A stretch of DNA of 64,000 bases from Diogma glabrata (taxonomy: Eukaryota > Arthropoda > Insecta > Diptera > Cylindrotomidae). This document shows, in pieces, positions 36,064 through 49,085 of this stretch; the stretch's first letter is position 1; each line of letters opens with the position of its first letter. The notes below the pieces were generated by a model, which had not been told where the DNA came from, did no database searches, and saw only the letters and a program-made list of their open reading frames with translations. The stretch lies in contig CAVNZG010001013.1 of NCBI GenBank assembly GCA_963693315.1, positions 2,501-66,500 on the forward strand, written 5' to 3'. The position numbers and the translations under genes were made by a program.

Positions 36064-39000
36064 ATGAATACAACACTCAGAATAGCAACCTGGAATGCAA
36101 ACGGGTTAAACAACCACACCCCAGAAGTTGAAATGTTCTTGAAGTTAGAAAAAATAGATAGTTTTTTAGTATCAGAGACTCACTTTGTTAAATCATCATA
36201 TATAAAAATACCTGGGTATAAACTTTATCATGCAATTCATCCAGCAGAAAAAGCGAGGGGAGGATCAGCAATACTAGTCAGGGATAACATAAAGCACCAT
36301 GAAGGTATTAAAATCGAAGAAGAAGTAATGCAGGTCACGTCGATAACAGTTATTACTAAAAATAAAAACCTTGTTGTAGCCGCTATATACTGTCCACCAA
36401 AACATAATTTGAAAAAAAATGATTACTCCAAACTCTTCAATGAACTAGGCAGTAAATTTATCATTGGTGGAGATTTTAACTCAAAAAACACATATAGGGG
36501 ATCAAGAATCACCACAACAAAAGGTAAAGAACTGTACGAAGCAGGACAGATAAAAAAGTGTGATTTTCACTCCGGTGGTTCTCCGACCTACTGGCCAACC
36601 GACCTTGGTAAGGTACCTGATTTAATAGACTTCTTTATTACAAGGAATATGTCAAAAAACTACATAGATATCGAAAATAACGAAGGGTTGTCATCAGATC
36701 ACTCTCCTGTTATAATGACAGTTAGTGAAAACGTAATCAAGCGGACATATGCACCTAAACTAACAGGTAAAAACACTAATTGGAATGTTTTTCGTGAGTG
36801 TATAGAAGAGAAAATAGATCTACAAGTACCAATTAGAAAACCAGAACAGCTACACTGAAAAAAAAATTGAAGTTCATGACAACCTCATCTCGAAGTTGGC
36901 AGTTGATTATTCATGCAAAGAAAAATTATTTGCAAGCAATTTCACTGTGATTGGGACAACTACACGATAACATTTTCCTAACAACAGAATGAGGTTTATT
37001 TAAAATATAAAGTGTTATATCCAATATAACAGTAGTTGAACAAAGGTAATAACTATTTCCATGAAAAAAATTTTCTTTGGCCTTATATCATGAATTTTTC
37101 ATTTTAAAGTTTAAGTATTTGAGATTAATTGAACTATATTTTATTTTCACATAAATGTTTCGTGTGATTGTCTCAACTTCATCGATTTATAATTGTAGAG
37201 TTGTTGAAGCAATCTCGTAGTTTGATTCGCCATATGTGACCGCACGGTGAGGTTGAGACAATTGCATTTCGATTGGAAATAGGACATGTTTTTTTCAGTG
37301 TAGAAACAGAGCTAGAAAGGCTGATTGAAGCTGTACACTTTGCAGCAACGACAAGTAGTCCAGCACCACATTCTAATCGTATTCTTACCGCAAACTTTCC
37401 CATGGAATTAAGAGAATTGATCAAATCAAAGCGCAAGGCACGTAAAATCTGGCAGACAACTCGATCTCCAGAACACAAAACTATTTTAAATAATCTGTGC
37501 ATACAAGTAAAGACAGCCATTAAAGAAGCAAAAAATGAATCTATTAACAGATATCTCTCAAGTCTTTCTGGTGATAAAAGCAATGAGTATTCACTCTGGA
37601 AAGCAACAAAGGGATTCAAAAGACCAATAGTGCAGATCCCTCCGATTAAAAAAGATGATGAAACATGGGCCAGAAGTGCTCAAGAAAAAGCTGATCTATT
37701 TGCAGAATTACTAGAGAACACCTTCAAGCCATTTGGTCGACTAACAGAAGACGAAAACATAACGAAAGCGAGCAAAACCGATTCACAGGAAATTTCATAT
37801 GCAACATTGCATGAACTTAAAGAAGAAATACGTACCAGTTTGGTTCCAAAAAAGGCCACAGGCTACGATTTAATCACCAGTGAAGTTGTTAAAATGCTAC
37901 CTGATAAAGGTATGCGCAAAATACTTCATATCATTAATGCTGCATTCCGATTAAGGTATGTGCCTATGCAATGGAAAGTAGCAGAAGTGATTATGATCCT
38001 AAAACCGAATAAATCACCAAATGACAAAAACTCGTATAGACCGATATCATTACTCCCAATAATATCGAAGCTTTTTGAAAAACTTTTTCTTAAAAGGCTT
38101 AAGCCAATAATAGAAAATAGAAACCTCATACCTTCGCATCAGTTTGGTTTCAGAGAAAACCACTCTACCATTGAACAAATGCACAGGATCACGAATATTA
38201 TTGAAGAAACGATTGAAGCCAAAAGGGTATGCTCCGCAGTCTTTCTTGATGTCGCTCAAGCTATTGATAAAGTTTGGCATCATAGCTTAAAGTATAAATT
38301 GCATAGAGATCTGTCCAAACAGTTTCATGAAATTTTAAACTCTTATCTGGATGACCGCCACTTTAGAGTCAAATATGATGATAGTTATTCAACATTGAAA
38401 AAGATTGATGCAGGAGTTCCGCAGGGTAGCGTCCTAGGACCAGTACTATACCTGCTATACACAAGAGATTTGCCTGGTCTAAGCAAAACAACCATTGCAA
38501 CCTTTGCAGATGATACCGCAATTTTGACCACCGGAAAAACCGTAGAAAAAGCAACTAGCAAACTACAATACGCTACTAATAAAATCCACAACTGGACAAA
38601 AAGATGGCGAATTAAGCTGAATGAAACAAAATCCTCTCATGTTAACTTCACTAACCAAAAAGTAAGCCAAATACCTCTGAAAATCAACTCAACACAAGTT
38701 GCTTACGCAAACACAGCAAAATATCTAGGTATGAATCTGGATGCTAAACTGAGATGGAAGGAACATGTTAAAAAGAAAAAAGAAGAACTAAATTTGAAAT
38801 TTAGAAAGATGTACTGGTTACTTGGTAGAAACTCAGTACTATCTATTCAAAACAAACTGCTTCTGTATCGTCAAATACTGAAACCAGTGTGGACGTATGG
38901 CATCCAGCTATGGGGCTGTACTAAGAAATCGAACGCGAAAATCATCCAGTTGTTCCAAAACAAAGTGCTGCGTTGCATTGTTAATGCCCCGTGGTACATC

Positions 39001-39183
39001 ATAAACGAAGACATCCATAGGGACCTAAAGATAGAGTTCGTGAAGGATGAAATAAAAAAATATGCAATTAAACACAAGACGCGTATACGCGTACATGAAA
39101 ATATTGAAATACGCCAGCTAATGGATGTGCCCGTTGCTGACAGAAGGCTTAAAAGAACGAAGCCACTAGATTTGATTTTATAA
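36064..39183 (+). pseudogene. LINE ORF2 (endonuclease and reverse transcriptase) interrupted by a MITE
   Basis: Part one (36064-36852) is an APE-type endonuclease: IATWNANGLNNH, SETHF, GGDFNSKN and SSDHSP carry the catalytic Asn, Glu, Asp and His. Part two (37303-39183) is the reverse transcriptase, with FLDVAQAIDKVWH, GVPQGSVLGPVLY and FADDTA (about 38502-38519), followed by a Jockey-typical tail (NKVLRCIVNAPWY and RRLKRTKPLDL). Between them lies the MITE at 36853-37300 plus one copy of its TA duplication. Without these 450 bp the frame is continuous and would encode 889 residues, the usual length. The MITE brings stops, so this copy cannot make full-length ORF2. FLDVAQAID has Ile where Phe is usual before the catalytic-region Asp. 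Confidence 0.9.
36853..37300. mobile_element. 448-bp MITE with CACTGAAA ends and TA target duplication
   Basis: Ends CACTGAAAAAAAAA and TTTTTTTCAGTG, flanked by TA at 36851-36852 and 37301-37302, as for Tc1/mariner-type insertions. Non-coding. Its right half is related to 43398-43617 and 61352-61571. Confidence 0.85.
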
Positions 39184-39750
39184 TCAAAAGCATACTTAAT
39201 AAAATAATGTAAATGGGACTAACCAATGGGTTACACCCCAAAAAATGTGCTATAAATATGAAATGTAAATCACTAGATGAGCGTAGCTCAGTTGTTCTTT
39301 TATATTAATAAAAAAAAAAAAATTAAATATTTTACCACCTCTCTATGTTTTCTTTGTTTTTTTTTTTTAAAGCCACTAGCTGCATCAAAATTCTTTATTA
39401 TTTTTGGATAGTTTATTCATTAATATTATTAACCACATTGGAAAATACATTTTATTTAATTTGTTCATTTTAATTTTAATATTAGAGTTAATTTACTTTA
39501 ATTAAATTAATTTTAATAAAAATTATCCATTATTTTTTTTGTTAAAAGAAAGACAATTATATCGATATGTCACAATTTAGATTTAGCCTATTTACACAGC
39601 AAAATTTGGTTATAAATTCAACATAGGCTAATTTTTAGGTAGATTTCATATAAAAATCTACCTATTGCAATGGGCTTCATCTTGGAATTTCGGAAAAATT
39701 TTTGCGTCAAACGACTATATATGATAAGCGGAGACAAAAAACAAAAAAAA

Positions 39751-39974
<224 letters not shown>

Positions 39975-39977
39975 CAT

Positions 39978-40733
39978 TAGACTGGTCGTTAAAAACTAAA
40001 TTTTCCGAGACGCCCCCTAGAAAAATTCTTTGTGGTCAAAAAACCACAATGGCATTATTTTTTTTTTTTAAATCAAAAGAACACGTGCCGCAAAATCGTT
40101 GAAGTTGATTTTTTGAAAAATTCGTAGATTTTTTCAAATATCTCATAAAATATGCAGATGTCAAAAAAAATCACATAACCTTTTTTGTAGGAAATTTAAT
40201 TTTCTACAAAAAAGGTCCAAGTCATTTTTTCCCGAAAACGTATAGTTCTCATGATATTTTGAAAATGAACTTGTAAGTTTTCGTAATTTTTAAAAAACAT
40301 AAAAATAAAGATGACGAAAAACTCCTAATTTTCTTCTTATGCTATAGAATGAAATGTATAAAAAAATTATCGTGACAAAAAAAATCAAAATTAGTACTTT
40401 TTCGTCGAAATTTTCATCATTTGGTTTTACGAGTTTCGAAGAATTTCAAGTTTTATTTCAAAATATCATCAGAAGTATAGGTTTTAGGAAAAAAATGACT
40501 TGGACCTTTTTTGTAGAGAATTAAATTTCCTGCAAAAATGGTTATGAGATTTTTTTTGACATCTGCATATTTTATGAGATATTAACAATTTTATCAAAAA
40601 ATAAACTTCGATGATTTTGCGGCACGTGTTCTTTTCACTTAAAAAAAAAAAAAATAAAGCCGTTATGGTTTTTTGACCACAAAGAATTTTTCTGGGGGGC
40701 GTCTCGGAAAATTTAGTTTTAACGACCAGTCTA
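39978..40733. mobile_element. hAT-like foldback MITE, present only in block 1
   Basis: 756 bp with ends TAGACTGGTCGTT and AACGACCAGTCTA and arms of about 300 bp in near-perfect inverted symmetry (TTTCCGAGACGCCCCC, AACACGTGCCGCAAAATC and others). It is flanked by an exact 8-bp duplication ATATACAT (39970-39977 and 40734-40741). Block 2 has a single ATATACAT at the matching place (about 57301-57310). An 8-bp duplication points to hAT-type integration. Confidence 0.88.
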
Positions 40734-40752
40734 ATATACATATATATATAAA

Positions 40753-41867
<1,115 letters not shown>

Positions 41868-42579
41868 ATATATATATATAAATATAAATTTTTTTTTTTT
41901 TATTTTTTCGTCTCCGCTTATCATATATAGTCGTTTGGCACAAAATTTTTTTCCGAAATTCCGAGATGAAGCCCATTGCAGTAGGTAGATTTTTATATGA
42001 AATCTACCTAAAAAATAAAAATGTTTGAATAGAAGAAATTAATTTTTTTTCTTAGAAATAAGCTATTTTGATATTTTGCAGTAATTGGCGTAGGTTTGTG
42101 TCATAAATTGTCACACAGACATTCTGTGGTAGATTTGATAATTGTTTGTTGCAAAATTGGATAGATATAGTTTTGCTTATACATATGTAGCTAATTTTCT
42201 TTTTAAAATTTGTTCGATATCTGTTTGGAATTAGTTTGTGTTGCTTAAACTAATCTGATACATCAGATTCTACTGGCACACAAAACTGTCTGATCTCGAA
42301 ATCTACCTATTTCTAGCGGATATACGTGCCGCTTGGACTTTTGTTTTAACCATATGGTAAGAATTTAAATTTAGTTTAAGATTTACCTGTATTGACACAC
42401 GGCCTTAATTAAAACTGTATGAATGGGCGGAAATCTTACAGCTCTGAGATATCAAGACTTCGGCTTTGTTTAAGGATTTTGATATAGTTTTCGGCCTAAA
42501 ACTTTTATTAGGGCATTGTTTTTAGTTATCGGCAGCGATGTATAGCAAACAAGTATTTTATCTATGTTTAGAAATTTAT

Positions 42580-43090
42580 TACAAAACTAACACGAAACAT
42601 CAATTCGTTGCCGGAAAATTATAACAAATCATATATGTATTAACATAATTTAGTGAAAAGATGATACACTCAGCAAACAACTCAAAAACCTCTCCATTTA
42701 GCGTTTCGAGAAAATATTACAAAATCAAAAATTAAGATTTCTTTCAGAAATCCAAAAGTATTCCAAAAATTATAACAAAATCAAAGATTGAAACTTTTCA
42801 GAATTCTAAAAATATTGCAAAAATTATAACCAAATAAAATATACAAACTTTTTTTCAAAATTCTAAAAATATTTCAAAAATTATAACAAAATCAAATATA
42901 CAAACTTTTTTCAAAATTCTAAAAATATTACAAAAATTATTACAAAGTGAAAAACTGAAACTTTTTCCAAATCAAAAATTCGAAATTCAAAAAACTGTTA
43001 CCAAGATACTAAAAATATCGCAAAAATTATAACAAAATTAAAAATACAAACTTTTTTCCGAATTCCAAAACTATTCCAAAAATTATAATA
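42580..43090. repeat. AT-rich minisatellite of about 50-bp units, block 1
   Basis: Eight to nine degenerate units of the type seen at 24800-25200 (TTCTAAAAATATTCCAAAAA followed by TTATAACAAAATCAAA). The flanking CTCTGAGATATCAAGACTTCGG (about 42440) and TTTTGACACACTT (about 43203) are also shared with the intronic copy. Confidence 0.7.
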
Positions 43091-43397
43091 AAATCTAAAA
43101 TTTCCAAGTACAATCATCACATTTCAATTTTCATGTCATACAAATATTTAATTTTATTTTTTCTTCACAAAAATTGGGTAAAAAATAAATGAAAATCATT
43201 CTTTTGACACACTTGATAATAACTTTTTGACAACCTTATAATGCAATAATCTAGTTTTTGGTTTCACATACCAATCCAAAAAAAAAACAAAAACTATCAA
43301 CTAGAAATAAGCTATGTTGCATATATAGCGTCTACTATCAATTATCCGGCTATTATTACCCGGCTTACTGGATTTTTAGGACCCGGTGCATCACTAG

Positions 43398-43617
43398 CCT
43401 TATATCATAAATTTTTCATTTTAAAATTGAAATATTTGAGATTAATTGAACTAAATTTTATTTTCACATAAATATTACATGTGATTGTCCCAACTACATT
43501 GTTCTATAATTGTATAGTTGTTGAAAAAATTTCGTAGGTCTATTCGCCATATCTAACCGCACGGTGACGTTGAGACAACTGTATTTCGATTGGAAATAGA
43601 ACATTTTATTTTCAGTG
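43398..43617. mobile_element. Partial MITE (right half of the 36853-37300 family), block 1
   Basis: Starts at CCTTATATCATAAATTTTTC and ends TTTTCAGTG. Clearly diverged from the LINE-inserted copy but colinear (ATTAATTGAACTA, CGCACGGTGA, TTTCGATTGGAAATAG). The left half is missing. Confidence 0.75.
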
Positions 43618-43811
43618 CACATATATGGGGTGGAGCCTACAAAAGTAGTTTGAAATGTCTTGGTTCTATACAGCGGAGAGCTGTTAAATTGATCAGCAAA
43701 TTAAATCTTACTAACGAGCTTGATTCCTCGCAACATAGAAGAGACGTCGTTGGTTTGACGATATTTTATAAGTATATTATGGAAGAACGGGCGTCTGCGG
43801 GGATCAATTGA
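43618..43811 (+). pseudogene. LINE reverse-transcriptase C-terminal fragment, block 1
   Basis: The frame gives AHIWGGAYKSSLKCLGSIQR and then RAVKLI, LDSSQHRRDVVGLTIFYKY, the pattern found near the end of RTE/CR1-like LINE reverse transcriptases (RVQRRAIRLI, LDSLEHRR). It begins directly at the end of the partial MITE and stops at 43811. No catalytic motif is included. It repeats identically at 61572-61765. Confidence 0.7.
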
Positions 43812-44250
43812 TTTTAATTGTAGTCATTTTTATCATTGATGAATATTATATAGAACGCAGCATCCTATTCTTAAAACCTCAGGCTTCACCTATGAATTAC
43901 AATTTGTTATTTGCAGTAGAAGTTTTTTGTGTATATCTCCCCACATACCATAACCCGCTTTATATTAGCAAAATTTTGGGATATTTAAACTTTACGAAAC
44001 ACAGTCTGCCATTCCACCACCCAAAATATTTTATTTGTATTTGTTTCTTCAGCAATAATCCTCGGAAGTCTATCCACTGGATAATCTAATACCTCACGAA
44101 CATTGTCAAAATGCAATTTGAGCTTAAACAGGTACATTATATGCCTTAGTCCAGTTTCCAGATGCAACGTACAGCTAGGATTATTCGTCGGCAAACAAAA
44201 CAATCTGTTAAAAAAATGACAATTACAAACAGTTGGTGTTGGAAGAATGG
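43812..44250. other. Sequence between LINE relics, block 1
   Basis: Open frames at 43808-44089 (plus) and 43985-44203 (minus) are not familiar; the minus frame could be another retroelement scrap, as AAGTCTATCCACTGGATAATC suggests an integrase-like region on that strand, but this is weak. Confidence 0.35.
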
Positions 44251-45400
44251 TATCTAGATCAATGGTTCTAGGATACAGCTAGTTGGGCTTAAAAACAGAA
44301 GGAAACTAAATAACTTCACTCTTCCTTCTATCGGTACTAACACATTAACACTTAGTGATAGTGTGAAGTATCTTGGTAGTGTGAAGTATCTTGGTGTTAC
44401 TTTCGACAAGCGGCTTAATATGGGCTGTTCATGTTGAGACTGAATTCTGTGGCTGTAAAGGAGGGCTTTTGGAGGCAAATGGGGACTGAGCACGAAAACG
44501 GTCTACTGGCTGTATAAAGTAGTTGTCAGACCCATTGTTATTTGCGAGTCCCCTGCATAGCTCTCAAGAACTAGTGATTTCAGGACAACGGGCTACCCTC
44601 TTTGCATATATTTGTAAAGATAGAGGTTCTGAGTGCTAAAAAGGGTCGAACTTCTGGAAATTACCAGGAGCTGTAGAAAAATTAATGAAGCGCTATGGAG
44701 GGATCTGAAAGAACACCTGACAGTTTTGTACATGCCAATTGATGACATAATACCTCAGGCTGAGGTAATTACAATAAATCCAGCATCGAAGGTGAGCGAC
44801 TGAGCTAAAGTGGCCTGGCAAGGTCATTAATATTTTTTCTGATAGCCAGGCTGCTCTAAAAGCTCTAGGAAACTACACTATGAAGTCGAAAATAGTGCAA
44901 GAATGTTCGAGGTCCTTAAATTACCTTGGGGTCATGGAAAGCATATCACTTTTATGGACACCACGGCATAGTGAGAATCTGGGGAACGAAAAAGCTAATG
45001 ATTTACGCAAAGAGCTCCGCGTAGGGAAGCTCATAGGGCCTGAACCAACAATTAGTATATCGAAAAGTAGGATAAAATTGCTAGTCGAACAGGTTCTCTT
45101 ACGATCCAGTAACTCCAAATGGAGGGACACAGAAGACTGAAAGGTCTCCAAGATAATCACTCCAGAGTTGAGTTGGTAAACCATCGAATTTCTGTTAAAT
45201 CTGACCTGACCTGGTCTGTCCTGGTATGCCGTTTTTATTTTTCCGACCAAAACATGCCGTTTTTGTCTTGAAAAAGATGAAACAGTCCCTCACATTGTGG
45301 AAACATATTTGGCTCACTCATGAGTCATGGTTACATGTTAGGAGCTGTCAAGAAGATTTCCGAAGACCATTCAAGACTATTGACTTTTTTTAAAAAAGTC
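44251..45400 (+). pseudogene. I/LOA-type LINE relic (RT end and RNase H), block 1
   Basis: Successive broken frames read SDSVKYLG, then KYLGVTFDKRLN, KWGLSTKTVYWLYKVVVRPI, then SDSQAALKALGNYTMKSKIV (about 44840-44890) and VMESISLLWTPRHSENLGNE with KANDLRKE (about 44930-45010), followed by GPEPTISIS. The last part is the RNase H domain carried by I, R1 and LOA-like LINEs (SDSQAA, then WxPxHSGxxGNEKAD). Stops and frameshifts throughout; the first catalytic RNase H Asp region is lost. Confidence 0.8.
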
Positions 45401-45499
45401 TTCAGCTCTTGAATATAAGGATGGCATAGCAGTCAGGTTATGACAACATGTCAGGCTATGGCCAGACAACCTCGCCCAACTACAAAAAAGTGTTTACTA

Positions 45500-45975
45500 T
45501 GGGGGTGAGATTGGGAAAGGGTGATCAAAATCTTTTTTGAGCCAAACGACTGGGGTGTAATATGAAAGAGCACTTAATTTAAGAAACATTGTAATTTTTT
45601 AGAATTTCGCAGTGCACAGTTTTTGTGTTATTGTCAAAAAATGGCAACAAAAATTGGTCCTCCTCCCCTATGTTTATTCGTTGATTGACAAAAAAATTTG
45701 AAAAAACTCATAGAGACAGGAAATTAACGACAACCTCTAAACGAAAAATATAGAGAAGTCTCAAATAATTTTATTTCTATATGTTCAGGGAGTGTGAGTG
45801 GGAAAAGGTGAAAAGAATCTTTTTTTACCCAAATGAGTTTAGAATTTTTAGAATTTTTTGGTGCACAGTTATTGAGTTATTGTCAAAAAAGTGGAACTGA
45901 AAGTTAGTCCAAACCGCTACTTTCCGACGTTGATTGATAGAAAAATTTGGAAAAATTCAAAAAGTTAAGAAATTT
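45500..45975. repeat. Two diverged direct repeats of about 240 bp, block 1
   Basis: Units share GGGAAA(A)GGTGA, CCAAANGA, AGAATTT...GTGCACAGTT, GTTATTGTCAAAAAA and GTTGATTGANA. The second unit lacks about 50 bp present in block 2 (after CCCAAATGAG). Confidence 0.65.
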
Positions 45976-45981
45976 AATAAA

Positions 45982-46748
45982 GGGTCATTCCATTTTAAAG
46001 TCAACCTTCAAGCTAAAGTTTTTTTTCTTCACAAAACTGTAACTGTGACCTATAATTTTTTTTCATATATTTTACTATAAGATATGGCAACAACTGTGAA
46101 AATTCCAATATTGTTATTTTGTTTAGATAGCAATTAAGCGCATGGTTGTGAAAAAGGCTTAATATACGAATTAAAATATATCTACAAAGAATATAGCATA
46201 GCACAAATATAATAAACCGAATTGTTTTAGACTTTTTATTTTCTGAAAGCTAAAGTTTGGAGTGTCTGAATTGGACTGCTTTGATTTCCAAATAAATGAG
46301 GTATGCATTCTAAATACATGAACTCTTTTGTGTTACGTTAGTCACGTTACGTTAGTCACACATCATTTAAATCATAAGCGTCAATTTATGAAAAACTAAC
46401 AAATTTTTTAGAAAGTTATTGGCTTTTTTAAAAAATACATTAATTACATTGAAGAAACTTATCAATAAATTTTATGTACATTTTCAACATCTAGAGAATT
46501 TTGGGCATAATTTAGGTGTTAATTTAATGGTATAAAAAATGTTACGTTAGTCACATTTACATTTTTATTTAAAAAATATCTAAAAAAATTTAATTTAAAT
46601 AAAAAAGCTTTCTGATTTAGATAAATAAACTAGATTTACATTTTAAAAAGTCAACAAGTGCTTAAAATAATCTTTACTATTTTAGTTATAAGGAAACAAA
46701 GTTATGAATTTCGGTATAAATGTTACGTTAGTCACTTTGGAATGACCC
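45982..46748. mobile_element. 767-bp element with GGGTCATTCCA ends and TAAA target duplication
   Basis: GGGTCATTCCA at 45982-45992 is the complement of TGGAATGACCC at 46738-46748. TAAA flanks both ends (45978-45981 and 46749-46752). GTTACGTTAGTCAC occurs four times in one orientation (two in tandem at about 46333-46361, one near 46543, and one at 46722-46735, two bases before the right TIR). The 63-residue minus-strand frame inside is not recognised. The layout is the same as that of the large transposon that follows. The left end recurs at the window end (about 63973). Confidence 0.85.
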
Positions 46749-46752
46749 TAAA

Positions 46753-47206
46753 CTCTGAACACTCAAAAATGTAGGTAAAATTCAATAAATTGTAGGTAAA
46801 ATGTACGTAAAACGAAATGTAGTTTGAATTTGAGTGTTTCAGCAGACATATCTGTTAATTTCTAATTTTCAACAAACATGTTTGTTAAATATTTTAAACA
46901 CACTTACAAACTGTTGGTTGATTTTCATTGTTGAATGAAATAAAAGAAAACAAAACAAGAAAACATTCAATTTTGTCCTGTATTCATATTTGTAGGTCGA
47001 ACTTAACTGATGGAATTAGTAAAATTATTTTAAAAAGAGTGTAAAAAAAAAAATTTGAGATTCTCAAATAAAATGTGTCAATTTATTTATTAAGTGAATT
47101 GTAATTTAATATTTAGAAAGTTTCAAACTTTAGAAGTAATTAAAAATTTGGGTTTGAATAAAAATATTTAGATCTACCAAATTAAGTAAGGTTAAAAGGA
47201 AGTACA
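46753..47206. other. Sequence between the two TAAA-type elements
   Basis: AT-rich, no gene or repeat recognised. Confidence 0.5.
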
Positions 47207-47570
47207 TAAAGGGCGATTCCGCGGGAGACAATTTTTGACATAAATTTTTAAATTACAGTATTTGTTACTTTTTTTTATACCAATACAAAGGGAAAGATAT
47301 AAATTTAATAATAAAAAAAACTTTTAAGAACTAAAGTTATTATTTGAATTTTTGCGGCGCTCAGAAATGGTGGCGCCCGAAGACTTGATGCAAACCATTC
47401 ATCGACACTTGATAATTTTTCCACGAAATCTATTACCGGTGGCTTGAGGTTATATTTCACTGATGAATATTGAAATTATAACATTTGTTTATTGCCTTAT
47501 ATAAAAAAATTAAATATTTATTATTATTTTTCTAACAATATTGATTACATAAGAAACCATTGTTGGTCAG

Positions 47571-47774
47571 TTGCACCCGCGATATAAAAGAAATGAAAGT
47601 TTGGTTTTCTTGAAGAAATAAATTGGTAATTTTTTGAAACTTTGTAGAAGTAACAAGAAATAAAAAGAAAACTTGATTCAGTCGCAATAGAAGGTATGTT
47701 GTCATTTTGATTAAAATTAACGTTGACTAAAATGAGTTGCACCCGCGATCAAAATATTAGAATCGCGGGTGAAA
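47571..47774. promoter_or_regulatory. Left subterminal repeats TTGCACCCGCGA (possible transposase-binding sites)
   Basis: Exact copies at 47571-47582 and 47737-47748, and an inverted copy with one change (TCGCGGGTGAAA) at 47763-47774. The word is far more GC-rich than its surroundings. They lie between the left TIR and the transposase start at 47944. Subterminal repeats of this kind bind transposase in several superfamilies; binding here is inference. Confidence 0.55.
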
Positions 47775-48616
47775 CAGTTATGACTCTTACGATTACATTG
47801 TTATTTGTCATATATTTTTCATTTATTAAGTTTTTTATAACTTCATATCTTATTTATAATTGCTGATTCCTATTTAATAAGAGTTTATTGTTAATTTTTT
47901 ACTTTTTTTGTGTAAATAGTTTTGTATAAATAGATCAAATGAAATGGCAGAACAACAACAAAAGGAGACTGCTTCTCGAAAATATAGACAAAAACTAAAG
48001 GAAAATCCTAAACTTCTTGCAAACTATCTCCGTCGAGAAAGGGCTCGTGATTTAGTAGAGAAGTTATGAAAAAAAATATGGAAGAAAATGAAGAGTTAAA
48101 AATGCTGGCTAGAATACGTTCAAAAGAAAGAACGCCGCAAGAGAACGTCGTAAAGAAGCGAAAATTGGAAGAACAAGTGTTTCATATAAGAATTCTCGTA
48201 CGTTGGGAAAAGCAGTAGCAAAAGTGAAGCGTAATTTACCCGCTAGCCCTACTAAAGCAGTTGAACTTGTAAAAAAAATTGCTGCGGAATTTCAAGTTGC
48301 TGTCAACGATCCTCCTAATACGATGCTTTCTAAATCAATAGATGAAATCAAAGAAAAAATTCGTAGCTTTTATGAAAAGGATGATATTAGCAGACAAATG
48401 CCTGGAATAAAAGATGCTAAATCAATAAAAACAAGTACGGGAGAAAAATTAAGAATCCAGAAGAGAACGATGATTATGAGCGTCCGTGAAGCTTTCGAGC
48501 TATTTCAAATAAGTTTCCCCGAAATATCAATTGGCAAGACTCTTTTTTATAATGAAAGACCTGCTTACGTTTTGCCAGTAAACGAAACTCCTCATAATGT
48601 TTGTGTATGTACAATA

Positions 48617-48620
48617 CACT
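48617..48620 (+). repeat. Gypsy target site duplication CACT (left)
   Basis: CACT precedes the 5' LTR and recurs at 54758-54761 after the 3' LTR. One copy restores the transposase reading frame. Confidence 0.9.
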
Positions 48621-49066
48621 TATGGCTACGTTTTTTCAGTTTAGAACAAACAATAAACAAAATATAAATGTAAACTAAAACTAAAAAACAGATAAAATAT
48701 ACAACCCTGAAATACACAAAAGAAGGAAGCCGAACTTTTTATTCGAGTCATTCAAGTCCGGCCTTTTGTCGACAATAGTTCGTATTTTTAATTTTGTGTC
48801 TTTCATGTAGTTGGTGTTAATTAAAAATGTCTAAAACAAAAATGAATATATTTGTTAAATTAATTTTGTGTTTTTGTATAACACTTGTCTAAAACTAAAT
48901 AAATAAAAAATGAATACATTTGTTTAAATTAATTTTGTGTTTTGTATAACGCTTATAAGTTATCGGAAAAGCGTATTTGTTAGCGTGGATGTAATGAGCC
49001 ATAGAAGTAGTATTAAATCATCAGAAACCCGAAATAGTTTACTTGGCTATATTACATACACCTACA
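48621..49066 (+). repeat. 5' LTR
   Basis: From TATGGCTACG to ACACCTACA. AATAAA words (for example about 48900) could serve polyadenylation. The LTR does not begin with the usual TG; the ends were fixed by comparison with the 3' LTR and by the CACT duplication. Confidence 0.92.
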
Positions 49067-49067
49067 G

Positions 49068-49085
49068 TGGTGACCAACGACGCAG
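49068..49085 (+). other. Primer binding site
   Basis: TGGTGACCAACGACGCAG starts two bases after the LTR end. The leading TGG fits a tRNA 3' CCA; the tRNA was not identified. Confidence 0.65.

Larger units (their letters stand above)
34055..39322 (+). mobile_element. Jockey-type non-LTR retrotransposon (LINE)
   Basis: A near-complete element: GC-richer 5' leader (about 34055-34303), ORF1 (34304-36061), ORF2 (36064-39183), and a short 3' UTR ending in an A-run at about 39310-39322. ORF1 stop and ORF2 start are two bases apart (TAA AT ATG). Its only visible lesion is a 448-bp MITE in ORF2. The exact 5' end and target duplication could not be read. Its last 70 bp or so reappear at 56500-56574, where the duplicated block begins. 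Confidence 0.85.

Noticed and set aside
33170..39248. Search for bagpipe or other NK-cluster homeobox genes next to tinman
   Set aside because: No second homeodomain is readable on either strand in this window; the neighbouring DNA is a LINE.
43985..44203. Minus-strand 72-residue frame as a real gene (repeated at 61939-62157)
   Set aside because: Short, inside retroelement debris, and duplicated only because the whole block is duplicated.
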